Origin: Streptomyces montanisoli
GTDB taxonomy: Bacteria > Actinomycetota > Actinomycetes > Streptomycetales > Streptomycetaceae
NCBI RefSeq assembly: GCF_017813245.1
Contig: NZ_JAGIQL010000052.1
Span: 1-39,322 of the forward strand
Direction: 5' to 3'
Length of the DNA: 39,322 nucleotides
Shown here: piece after piece, positions 1-7,090 of the stretch
Layout: every line of letters begins with the position of its first letter
How positions within the stretch are numbered: position 1 is the first letter of the stretch
The notes under the pieces: generated by a model
Seen by the model: only the letters and a program-made list of their open reading frames with translations
Databases searched by the model: none
What the model was told of the DNA's origin: nothing
Program-made: the position numbers and the translations under genes

Positions 1-1
1 C

Positions 2-100
2 CGCCGGCTCCACGGTGAAATAGGCCACATTCCACCGGTCGAATACGAGAACAACCACTACCTCACGACCACGAAACCCCAGGTCACAAACAATAACTGA
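2..100 (+). CDS. IS3-family transposase (OrfB), C-terminal fragment at window edge
   Basis: An open frame enters from the left edge and reads RRLHGEIGHIPPVEYENNHY, then about a dozen more residues and TGA. The RRLHGEIG..PPVEYE signature is the usual C-terminus of IS3-family (IS150-like) DDE transposases, just after the catalytic glutamate region. Only about 32 residues are visible, so whether the whole gene is intact cannot be judged. The stop is immediately followed by a sequence resembling an IS3-type terminal inverted repeat, as expected for the right end of such an element. The upstream part lies outside the window. Confidence 0.8.
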   Translation, partial: RRLHGEIGHIPPVEYENNHYLTTTKPQVTNNN

Positions 101-127
101 AGTCTCTACCGAACCCGGTACGGTTCA
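101..127 (+). repeat. Probable right terminal inverted repeat of the IS3-family element
   Basis: Directly after the transposase stop lies AGTCTCTACCGAACCC followed by GGTACGGTTCA. Streptomyces IS3 elements often end in a similar GTCTC...AACCCGG...GGTTCA sequence. The partner repeat would be to the left of the window, so the exact end and any target duplication cannot be confirmed. Confidence 0.55.
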
Positions 128-439
128 GATCCACTTTGCCATCCCCGAGAGCTACCGCCCCGCCTCACCGCCAGACCCGATGCCCGAGCCCCGATCCGCC
201 AGACCAATCCCTGACCAGCACAAACCGAGCTAGCCGGACTATGCAGCAATTAAAAATCCTGCGCCGAGCACTACATTCCGAGACGATCACTAGACCTGCA
301 CCTCGGGACGTCTCCGGATCCCAACGCCTCCTCGGAAGCCCCCGCTCAGAACCCCACTACGCCACAGCAAGGAATCCCGTAAGGATCACTAGATCCCCAG
401 CTCAGAGCATCATCTATCTAGTGATCGCTAGCGGATTTG
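128..439. other. Gene-free, lower-GC stretch with three copies of a 10-bp motif
   Basis: No convincing gene is seen between the IS end and the SpoIIE fragment. This stretch is visibly lower in GC than the rest of the window. It contains three copies of GATCACTAGA: 285-294 and 384-393 in direct orientation, and 417-426 inverted. The middle copy sits in a near-palindrome, GGATCACTAGATCC. The reading frames here lack a recognisable family or a normal third-position GC pattern. Confidence 0.6.
285..426. repeat. Three copies of GATCACTAGA (two direct, one inverted)
   Basis: Copies lie at 285-294 (+), 384-393 (+) and 417-426 (-). The first and third are extended by a C to CGATCACTAGA. CTAG-containing words are rare in such GC-rich DNA, so three within 142 bp is unlikely to be chance. 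Possible explanations are recombinase or replication-protein binding sites, or residual ends of an inserted element. The sequence alone does not decide. Confidence 0.6.
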
Positions 440-943
440 TCACACGGTGGCGTCGTCCTGGAGGCTCCCGTGGCACGCGTCGGTCACCGCGGCGGTCAGG
501 GCGCGCACGACCTCGCGGGAATGCTCGCAGGCCGTGCCACGGAGCAGGCCGGGCAGGTCGACTGCTTCAGCCTGGCGCTCCTGCATGCCGTCGGTGCAGA
601 GGACGAGGCGGTCGCCGGGCCGCAGGTCGATGTCCTGCACCGGGTACGGATCCGGCGTCGCGACACCGAAGGGCAGGTGGACGGCCAGAGGGACTTCGCC
701 GATCTGACCGTCGCGCAGGCGCAGCGGCCACAAGTGTCCGGCATTGACGAGCCGGGCGCTGCTGCCGTCCAGGGCGATGCGCAGCAGCCGGCCGGTGGCG
801 AACGTGCGGTGGCCGTGCTCGAGGACGGCCTGATGGGTCTGGCGTGGCCACGGAACGCCCCACTCGGCGAGCTGGTCTCGCTTCCATCCGCCGTCGGGCG
901 TGCGGGCGGCTTCGGCCTCTTCGGGCCAGGGCAGGTCGGTCAT
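440..943 (-). pseudogene. Chimeric remnant: mobile-element protein N-terminus fused to SpoIIE/PP2C phosphatase C-terminus
   Basis: The frame codes for 167 residues. Residues about 1-34 (MTDLPWPEEAEAARTPDGGW... ending VPWP) look like the start of a small protein I associate with streptomycete integrative elements. From about residue 36 it becomes the C-terminal half of a SpoIIE-type PP2C phosphatase: NAGHLWPLRL, the DLRPGDRLVLCTDGM motif, and a closing DDATV cut off by TGA. The metal-binding N-terminal half of the phosphatase and probably the last few residues are missing, so catalysis is unlikely. The change of family near nt 840 points to a deletion or recombination join. It starts 2 nt after the stop of the gene upstream, so it may still be co-transcribed. 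Confidence 0.7.
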
Positions 944-945
944 GA

Positions 946-1296
946 TCAGCGGCCACCCATGAGGAACAGGGCCGACGCCGGGTCAGCGAGGCCTTTGCCC
1001 AGCTGCTCGCTGTCGGCCGCGACCGTCCGCAGCTCCGCGGCGGTCGTGGCAACCTCGGTCTTCACGTCGCCCCGCTCGACCGTGGCCTTGTCGCTCTTGA
1101 CCAGGAGCTCCAGGACGTCAGCGGTCTGCTCGAACGCCAGCGGGAGCCGCTCGACCAACGACTTCAAAGCCCGGGTGGCCTCCGCCAGCGCGGGCGCCGA
1201 CAGCCCCTTCGCGTCATCCAGCACCACGCGGTCGAACTCCTCCATCACGTCCCGGACCTGACACACCAACAGTGCCGGAGCGGTCTTCGCCGCCAT
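946..1296 (-). CDS. Small helical hypothetical protein of a mobile-element cluster
   Basis: A 116-residue, Ala/Leu/Glu-rich protein beginning MAAKTAPALLVCQVRDVMEEF and ending LFLMGGR. It appears almost wholly alpha-helical, with no membrane segment or catalytic motif. An ATG further upstream at 1380 is possible, but the ATG at 1296 has a good GAGAGG ribosome site and the extra upstream residues look non-coding. It lies between the broken replication-relaxation gene (upstream on the same strand) and the chimeric phosphatase remnant (2 nt downstream). I associate this position with integrative elements. Function unknown. Confidence 0.65.
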   Translation of the reverse strand: MAAKTAPALLVCQVRDVMEEFDRVVLDDAKGLSAPALAEATRALKSLVERLPLAFEQTADVLELLVKSDKATVERGDVKTEVATTAAELRTVAADSEQLGKGLADPASALFLMGGR

Positions 1297-1404
1297 GTTC
1301 TCGCCTCTCGCCGCTGGAATGGCGGCCCTCAGACTCCCCCACCACCGGCAGCCGGGCGGACCTGTACGTGTACCCGTCACCCGACCGTCGGCAGCGTGCC
1401 CGGC

Positions 1405-2740
1405 TCAGCGGCGCAGGCACGAGAGCCAGGTTCCGCCGACCTTCTGCTCAGGCACGGCCTGCTCCGGCTCCTGGTCCTCGCGCGTGCCGGCCGCAGGACC
1501 GAGGACGGCCGCGGTGACCTTCTGCTTGCAGCCGTCGCACAGGTGCGGGTGGGAGTCCCCCGGGGCTCCCCAGTCCTTCGCCTACCCCTGCGCCGCCTCC
1601 CACCGTTCGTCGGTGAACTTCATCCCGCAGCCGGGGCACACCGGGCGGCGCGCCTCCCGCTCGGCTGCCTGCTTCGCCGCCTGCTCCTGCGCCGCGCACT
1701 GCACCTTTGCCTGGTACTCCGCCTGGGCACGCGCGGTCTCTTCCCGGGCGCGGGCGTCGGCGGCCTCGCGGCAGTAGTGCCGATCGCCCGCCACAAGGGC
1801 TCCATGTGGTCGCGGCCGAAGCGGAGGAACACCGCTCCGGTCGGACCGTACTTGCTCAGGTTCTTCAGGGTGGTCGCGATGATCGGGATCCGGCCGTCGT
1901 AGCGATGGTGGCCGCCCTTGTGCCGCTCGCCCTCCCACAGGTGCCGGGCGAGCTCGCTCATGCGCACGGCGGTACGATCGGGGCTGCGCTCGCCGAGCGG
2001 GTTGAACACCAGCAGAACGGGCGGGTGCGTCCTGTCGCCGGAGAAGGTGGCCGGCACCATCCAGCGGGTGCGCCACATCGGACGCTCCTCGCCGTCGGTG
2101 CCCTTCACCGTCCGCCGGAAGAAGCGGGGCGTACTTCTTCCAGCTTGGCGGCGCGGTCTCGTGGCAGTTGTCGACCTTGAGGAACAGCAGCGGCACCTGA
2201 TCCTGCCGTGCGGTGAGCACCAGGTCAGCCTGGGCGCCGCCCTTGCCGGGCGCGTTCCAGGTGCCGGTGGCGGGCAGCGGGACCCCGGTCCAGTACGAGG
2301 CGATGGTGCCGACGCCGCCCGGTGCGTCGACGGCGACCCGGGCGGCGGCCCGGACGTGCGGCGGGTCGTCGGCGAGCCTGGCCATGTTCGGCTTCGGGCG
2401 CAGCATCGCGATCACCGTCTCGTTCACCGCCACCGGGTGACAGGGGCCCCGCTGGAGTCCGCGCCACGCGCGGTGGAGCCCCTCCGCGCGCGGTGGAGCC
2501 CTCTCCCCCGCCGGGCGCCGCATCTCGTACGAGGCAGTTTGCAGGCCCTCGGTGGTCAGGTTGCGCAGGGCGTCACCCGTCTCGGTGCAGCCGCCGTTCT
2601 CGGACAGACCGCACCCCGCATGCCGGAGAGCGCGCCGAGGGTGCGAAGCGGTACGGGCCTGCCTCCGCTTCCACAGGGTCTCCCCGCCGGCGTGCCGAAA
2701 CGTCAGGTGCGATGCACCGACCCGCTGATCTGACCAGCCG
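1405..2740 (-). pseudogene. Replication-relaxation family protein (Replic_Relax), multiply frameshifted
   Basis: Reading the minus strand and switching frames rebuilds a typical streptomycete integrative-element protein. It shows an N-terminal part with TEGLQTASYEMRRPAGE and VNETVIAMLRPKPNMA, a core with TGTWNAPGKGGAQADLVLTA and a VDNCHETA segment, then SKYGPTGAVFLRFGRDHMEP, and a C-terminal zinc-finger-like pair, VCPGCG...FTDERW and HPHLCDGCK. The frame is broken by one shift near 2128 (an extra C in the KYA-RFFRR segment), another near 1785, and an in-frame TAG at about 1582, after which the same frame continues sensibly to a TGA at 1405-1407. The first ~100 residues are also poorly preserved. 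The left edge on this strand (about 2740) is approximate. Such proteins usually sit with replication and transfer genes of integrative elements. Confidence 0.75.
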
Positions 2741-2965
2741 TGGCCACCTTCAGAAACTGTGTCAGAACCGGCGATCTGTGACACTCCGTGGGTGTGCGCC
2801 GACAGTGACGGAGTTCCCTGAACTCAGCCACCCCGTGAGCGGCTCCGCCTCAAAATGGCTCCGCTTCATTCCTCAGCGAAACCGCGCGCGCCCAGGAGCC
2901 GAGCCCCACAGGTGAGAGAGACCGCCCACCAGCCGGCCCCCGCCCGGGGCATTGCGGCCGACTCG

Positions 2966-3636
2966 TCATGCGACCATGCGCAGCCAGGCCGCCGCGAGTG
3001 CGGCGTGACCGGCCGGCGTCGGGTGCACACCGTCCGCAGCCCAGTACTCCGGCCCGGTCGTCGTAGCGAGCTCGGCGAACATGTCGTCGGCGGCAAGCAG
3101 ATGCGCGCCGTACGTGCGGGCGAGCTTGCGCACAACCTGGATCTTCAGGCCCAGATCGGTGCGCCATTCCTTTCGCTCGTCGTCTCCGATGAGCGCGTAA
3201 CCGGCGCCCGCCTCGACGACGCCGCGGATCGGCAGAAGAAACGGCTCGATGAGGACCAGCCTCGTGCCCGCTTCGGTGAGCGGTGCGAGCAGGCGGTCAT
3301 AGCCTGCCTCGAACTCCTGCGCAGTGATCACGTACCCGTTCGGGTCCAGCGTGTGCCAGCCCATGTCGTTGACACCGACAAGGATCGACACCACGTCCGG
3401 GCGTGCATCGAGTACGTCGGTCCGCCAGCGGGCTTCGAGGTCCATCACCTTGTGCCCCCCCCGATCCCGGTGTTCAACCAGGTCACAGGCCGGTCCGGAT
3501 GCTCAAGCCCCCATTCACCCGCGATGCGCAGCGGGTAACCGAACCCGAGACCGTCTTCGCTCTCCAGTCGTCGGCAGTCGGTGACCGAATCACCGGTGAA
3601 CATCACGGTGCTTCCCGCTCGGACAGTGATCGTCAC
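2966..3636 (-). pseudogene. SGNH/GDSL-family hydrolase with a frameshift in a G8 tract
   Basis: The start is GTG at 3636, preceded by AAGGAG (3642-3647). Frame one gives VMFTGDSVTDCRRL (block I GDS) to NTGIGG. The frame then breaks at a run of eight C on the + strand (about 3455-3462) and resumes as KVMDLEARWRTDVLDARPDV. Later blocks are intact: GVND (block III) and DGVHPT (block V, Asp-His of the triad). Changing the tract by one added or two removed bases restores a continuous protein of about 223 residues, so this is a recent mutation, a sequencing error or slippage. There is no signal peptide, so a cytoplasmic esterase/lipase is likely. It stands alone among element debris. Substrate unknown. 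Confidence 0.8.
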
Positions 3637-4175
3637 GTGCGCTCCTTGAACCCGGCTGAGGAAGAGGACCTCTCGAAAGGTGCCAGCCCCCACCGACACC
3701 GCACCGACAGCCCGCCGACACCACCGCCTCCTGTGGTGCGGTGGTGCGGCCTGCGGCACCCGGCCCCACCAACCGGCACACCAACCACCAAGCGTCACAC
3801 ATCACCGGCTGTGACACAGCTCCTCAAGAACTGGCGGGCCCTCACCAAGCTCCGCACCGACCCCGCCCGTGCCACCCGTCTCATGCGTACCCTGCTCGTC
3901 CCGACGAACCTCGAAGCCAACCGCTGACTAATGATCTTCTCCGTGGACTCCCACCCACCTCGCTCAAACAAAGCAGGGCACTCGAGGCGGCGGATTTAAG
4001 GAACGTACAAGAGCCATTTCCTGATCGGAGCGGAAGTGTCGTCGCCACTCGCCGCCCCACGGGATGCTCTGCGGTTCGTTCTCCACGCCCATTGGCCCCT
4101 GGGCCCCTGTGGTGTGTGCCGTCTTCCATGCCTCGTAAAGCTGACCGTATCTGCACCGGCGCCCCTTATGGGCCG
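3637..4175. other. Intergenic stretch with transposase debris
   Basis: About 540 bp between the SGNH hydrolase and the kinase. The only recognisable coding content is a transposase tail at 3802-3927. 3928-4175 contains no frame with normal codon bias and no clear hairpin or RNA gene. Confidence 0.6.
3802..3927 (+). pseudogene. DDE transposase C-terminal remnant
   Basis: The frame reads LLKNWRALTKLRTDPARAT then LMRTLLVPTNLEANR and a stop. This resembles the C-terminal end of streptomycete IS5/IS4-like DDE transposases (KNWR.LTK.R.DPARAT..LLVLTNLE). Nothing upstream in frame continues the family: the preceding residues are proline-rich noise. No inverted repeat is obvious. I read it as a transposase tail left by an old insertion. 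Confidence 0.5.
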
Positions 4176-4739
4176 TCAGCGATCGATCGGGAGAATGCCG
4201 CCCAGGCCGCTCTCGAAGAGGATCTGTTGGACCGTGTCGTCGAGGGTGCTGGCCGCGTCGATGATGGTCTCCAGGCCGTTGGGGAGCAGGTCCTCCTCTC
4301 GGTACCAGTCACGTAAATGGCCCTCGTTGACGTGGGCGAGGTACTCGGCGTCCGGTTTCGTCGCGTGCCGGAGCACCGTCTCCTCGAAGGGTACGTGGAG
4401 GTAGTAGCACCGCGTGAGGCCCTCGTGGGCGCGCACCAGTGCCTGGAGCATCGTGCCGTAGCGGTCGGCGTACAGGATGCCTTCGACGACAACGTGGAAG
4501 CCGTTGTCGAGGGCGTAGCGGGCGGTGAGGTCGATCAGGCCAATGTTCGCAGCCCCGGGCCGGTCGCGTTCGCGCAGCACGATCCGGCGGAGGTTGTCCT
4601 GGGCGACGATGGCGAGGTTGCGCCCGAACTCTTCGCGCAGAGCTGCCGCGACGGACGACTTGCCCGAGGCGCTGTTGCCTCGGAGCACGATCAGACGCGT
4701 GTCGCTGGTCCCCACGGTGCCGTGCGCGGCCTCAGTCAC
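4176..4739 (-). CDS. P-loop kinase (AAA_33 / zeta-toxin-like)
   Basis: A 187-residue cytoplasmic protein. Walker A is GNSASGKS at residues 21-28, in the context LIVLRGNSASGKSS. It is followed by a QDNLRR motif and VVVEGILYADRY, then YYLHVPFEETVLRHATKP, which matches a lid-type region. This is the layout of small-molecule or nucleotide kinases of the AAA_33 group, related in fold to zeta toxins and chloramphenicol phosphotransferase. The substrate cannot be read. The chosen GTG at 4739 overlaps the upstream stop in GTGACTGA (8 nt), so it is probably translationally coupled to the DUF6042-like gene. A longer in-frame extension exists but has non-coding composition. Confidence 0.8.
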   Translation of the reverse strand: MTEAAHGTVGTSDTRLIVLRGNSASGKSSVAAALREEFGRNLAIVAQDNLRRIVLRERDRPGAANIGLIDLTARYALDNGFHVVVEGILYADRYGTMLQALVRAHEGLTRCYYLHVPFEETVLRHATKPDAEYLAHVNEGHLRDWYREEDLLPNGLETIIDAASTLDDTVQQILFESGLGGILPIDR

Positions 4740-5535
4740 CGCGGATGACCTGGATGCGGTTCTCGTGGAAGTGCTCCCAGTCCATGACCAGGCGGAAGCG
4801 GCGGTGGGCCTCCAGGCGCTCCGCGTCGGCCGGCTCCTTGCCCCGCTGGACACGGGCGTCGCCGGATGCCACGAGTTCCGCGAGGGCGAGCCGGACGTCG
4901 TCGACGTCCTGGCCCGTGGCTGCCGCGAGCCGGTCCAGGGAGGTGAGGGCCTCCTCCGGTTCACCCAGATCGTCGACCAGGTGGTCGATGAGGGTGTCGA
5001 GGAGCGGCCCGGTGCGCATCGTCCAGCGGATCGAGTCGAGGCGCTCGGTGAGTTCGGGGTCCAGGGGCAGCAGGTCGCCGGGCAGCGGCAGCGCGGCGGG
5101 CATCGACCACCGGGTGCCGTCCGGCGTCTCCTCGCGGCGGGCCAGGCCCCACGTCAAGTAGAGCTCGGACAGGTCCCGCACGGTGGTGGGCACCGGGAAG
5201 CCGGCGGTCGTCAGCATGGCGCTGAACTGCTCCCAGCGGGCCGCCTCGCATGCCTCGCGGCCCTCCGGCGCGGCCTCGTAGTCCCATTCCTCATCCGGCC
5301 AGAAGAAGGTGAGCGCGCCGTCGAGGTCGCCGCCGAGCATGTCCCAGTACCCGTCGAAGATCTCGTGCACCAGATCGTCCAGTGAGCCGGTGAAACCGGG
5401 CCGGCACGCCGTCCCGATCAGCATGGTCAGCGGGAAGCCCTGACGGGGCAGGACGTGCTCCCAGCCCGACATCCACCAGTCGTTGTGCATCGCCATGTCC
5501 CGGCGCGGCCCGGGAACAGACGCCTTCTCAGTCAT
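4732..5535 (-). CDS. DUF6042-like conserved hypothetical protein
   Basis: A 267-residue protein starting MTEKASVPGPRRDMAMHNDW, with ATG at 5535 preceded by GAGGAAGAG. It is Trp- and acid-rich (HNDWWMSGWEHVLPRQGFPL, FFWPDEEWDYEAAPEG). The C-terminal third (residues about 190-250) looks like a winged-helix-type helical segment: LDRLAAATGQDVDDVRLAL, then VASGDARVQRG. No signal peptide or membrane span. From memory it resembles the family labelled DUF6042 in streptomycetes; that name is tentative. Its stop overlaps the kinase start, so the two form an operon and may act together. It is transcribed away from the hypothetical gene at 5718. Confidence 0.7.
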   Translation of the reverse strand: MTEKASVPGPRRDMAMHNDWWMSGWEHVLPRQGFPLTMLIGTACRPGFTGSLDDLVHEIFDGYWDMLGGDLDGALTFFWPDEEWDYEAAPEGREACEAARWEQFSAMLTTAGFPVPTTVRDLSELYLTWGLARREETPDGTRWSMPAALPLPGDLLPLDPELTERLDSIRWTMRTGPLLDTLIDHLVDDLGEPEEALTSLDRLAAATGQDVDDVRLALAELVASGDARVQRGKEPADAERLEAHRRFRLVMDWEHFHENRIQVIRGD

Positions 5536-5614
5536 CCGCAGCTCTTCCTCGAAAACACCTCGATGCTCGCAGCGTACGCAGCGAGACCGGCCTTGGTACG
5601 GGTGGGCTCGCGTA

Positions 5615-5634
5615 GTCAACCGCCGCGAGTTGAC
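5615..5634. promoter_or_regulatory. Inverted repeat GTCAAC-N8-GTTGAC between divergent genes
   Basis: Arms at 5615-5620 and 5629-5634 lie in the 182-bp gap between the divergent DUF6042-like gene and the gene at 5718. The outer parts read as TTGAC(T/C) -35-like boxes in both directions, so this could be a shared operator over back-to-back promoters. No clear -10 box supports it on either side. Confidence 0.35.
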
Positions 5635-5717
5635 CCCTCTCACTCCGGCACTGCTACTGACCGTGACAACCGTAGGGGGAGATTCTGGGTGTCAGGGCCA
5701 TCCGGTTGGATGAGCAC

Positions 5718-6416
5718 ATGACTGTCCACGACGTAGCCCGCCAGCTCCCTTCCCTCGCTGACCTGCGGAACCTGTGCCGTTCACTGGCGATGCTCGATGC
5801 GATCCTGAACCCGGACTGGGAAGGCCGGTACTACTCCTTCAACGCCGGCTGGGCCGAGGGCGAGGAGATGGCGTCGATGCGCAACGGGTCGGGGGACCAG
5901 TACTCGATCGTGTTCTCTGCGGCCGGGGCCTATGTCCGTGGCTTCGACCACGAAGCACCGACGAGCCCGTACGGCAACGATGGCGAGCCCTGGCCGGGAG
6001 TGATCGACGACGTTCCGGAGGTCTTCAAACCCCTCGCCGAGGAGCCGGCGTTCACCGACGAGGCCGGCGTCCCCGTCGTGACGGCCTGCCTGTGGCGGGA
6101 GGCGACGGATGAGGAGTGGCAGCACGGTGTGATCGACTTCCCCGCCGGGCGTTGCGACCCGGACGGGGCAACGCATTTGTTCAAGCTCCTGATCGACCCC
6201 TCGCCGGAAGCGTTCCAGCGCTTCGCCGAGGACTACTACGAGGTTCCCGTGCCCCTGGAAGCGGTGCGCGACGTGTATGCCTTGCGGCCGCTGAGCCAGA
6301 AGCTCGTGTCATCCCTGAACCCGGGGGTCACCCTCGCAGACCTGGCCGAGGACATCGCCGAGATCGGCTATCCGCAGCCGGCCCGAGACGTGATCTCAAG
6401 CCTCCATCGTCGGTGA
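5718..6416 (+). CDS. Conserved streptomycete hypothetical protein
   Basis: A 232-residue protein, acidic and soluble. Distinctive segments are LNPDWEGRYYSFNAGWAEGE, a YSIVFSAAGAYVRGFDHE strand-rich core, SPYGNDGEPWPGVIDDVP, VVTACLWREATDEEW and FAEDYYEVPVPLEAV. I recognise it only as a protein widely kept in streptomycetes; no catalytic motif stands out. The ATG at 5718 is chosen; a TTG 12 nt upstream is in frame. It is divergent from the kinase/DUF6042-like pair. Its mixed alpha/beta pattern could suit a toxin-immunity or SMI1-like role, but nothing in the sequence proves that. Confidence 0.7.
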   Translation: MTVHDVARQLPSLADLRNLCRSLAMLDAILNPDWEGRYYSFNAGWAEGEEMASMRNGSGDQYSIVFSAAGAYVRGFDHEAPTSPYGNDGEPWPGVIDDVPEVFKPLAEEPAFTDEAGVPVVTACLWREATDEEWQHGVIDFPAGRCDPDGATHLFKLLIDPSPEAFQRFAEDYYEVPVPLEAVRDVYALRPLSQKLVSSLNPGVTLADLAEDIAEIGYPQPARDVISSLHRR

Positions 6417-6451
6417 GTCGACGGGGAGCCCAGGCCAGATGGTGACCCTGG

Positions 6452-6943
6452 GCGGTCGTCTGCGGCGTATCGGCTCCAGGACCCGCCAATCTCTGTGAGG
6501 AGGCGGCTGGTGGTCCTGTCGTGGTAGCCGAGGACATCCACGACGACGGGCGCAGGCAGTTTGAGGGGTTGCTGACGGACTGCGGCGCCGCGGGCAGCGG
6601 CGATAGGGATACCGGCCCCATTCAGGAACACGGACAGGTGGTTGAGGCCGAGCCGTCGGCCGCTTCGGCAGCCGGAGGACGTGCCAGGTCGCGAAGAGCT
6701 TGATCGTCATGATGTGTTCGGGTTCGGCAATGTCGGCCATGCAGCCGGGTAGCCAGCAGCTGCGTTTCCCAGTTGTCCGCGGCGCATGTCCAGCCATGCC
6801 AGTCCGCTTTCGGGCTTGTCCGTCGTCACCAGCAGGTCGAACAGCGGGGGGCGGGCGTGGCCCGTGCCGTCGTCGAGCAGTGCGGTGAGCTGGTCGGTGA
6901 GTATGCAGCGTTCGCAGTCGAAGGTCTGAGTCCGGGTTGCGTA
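6452..6943 (-). pseudogene. Tyrosine recombinase/integrase-like remnant with internal deletion
   Basis: Three fragments on the minus strand, in different frames but in the right order, resemble one family of streptomycete recombinase-like proteins. They are TFDCERC..TDQLTALLDDGTGHARP...LFDLLVTTDKPESGLAWLD (6943 downwards), IKLFATWHVLR (about 6720-6690) and the C-terminal end AGIPIAAARGAA, then APVVVDVLGYHDRTTSR and GGSWSRYA (about 6631-6452). The central catalytic part is missing, so it is dead. It lies downstream of the LAxTG protein gene, beyond a strong hairpin. The family assignment rests on remembered C-terminal signatures. Confidence 0.6.
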
Positions 6944-6987
6944 TCCGCGGTTCAGCGGTTGGCGCTGAGAATGACCATGAACGACGA

Positions 6988-7020
6988 GGGGGCCTGGCGA
7001 GAGGTGATCGCCAGGCCCCC
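6988..7020 (-). terminator. Strong hairpin downstream of the LAxTG gene
   Basis: A perfect 13-bp inverted repeat: GGGGGCCTGGCGA at 6988-7000, a 7-nt loop, and TCGCCAGGCCCCC at 7008-7020. It lies 71 nt past the stop of the minus-strand surface-protein gene. There is no U-tract, which is common for streptomycete terminators. Confidence 0.75.
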
Positions 7021-7090
7021 GCACTGCTCGTTGCCTGCACCGCGCGCGGTAAGGGCGTTGGTTCGGCACTGCCATGCCGGGGTGGCGCGG

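Noticed and set aside
136..747. A 203-residue plus-strand frame after the IS end
   Set aside because: Pro/Arg-rich low-complexity sequence without codon bias. Its second half is antisense to the SpoIIE fragment.
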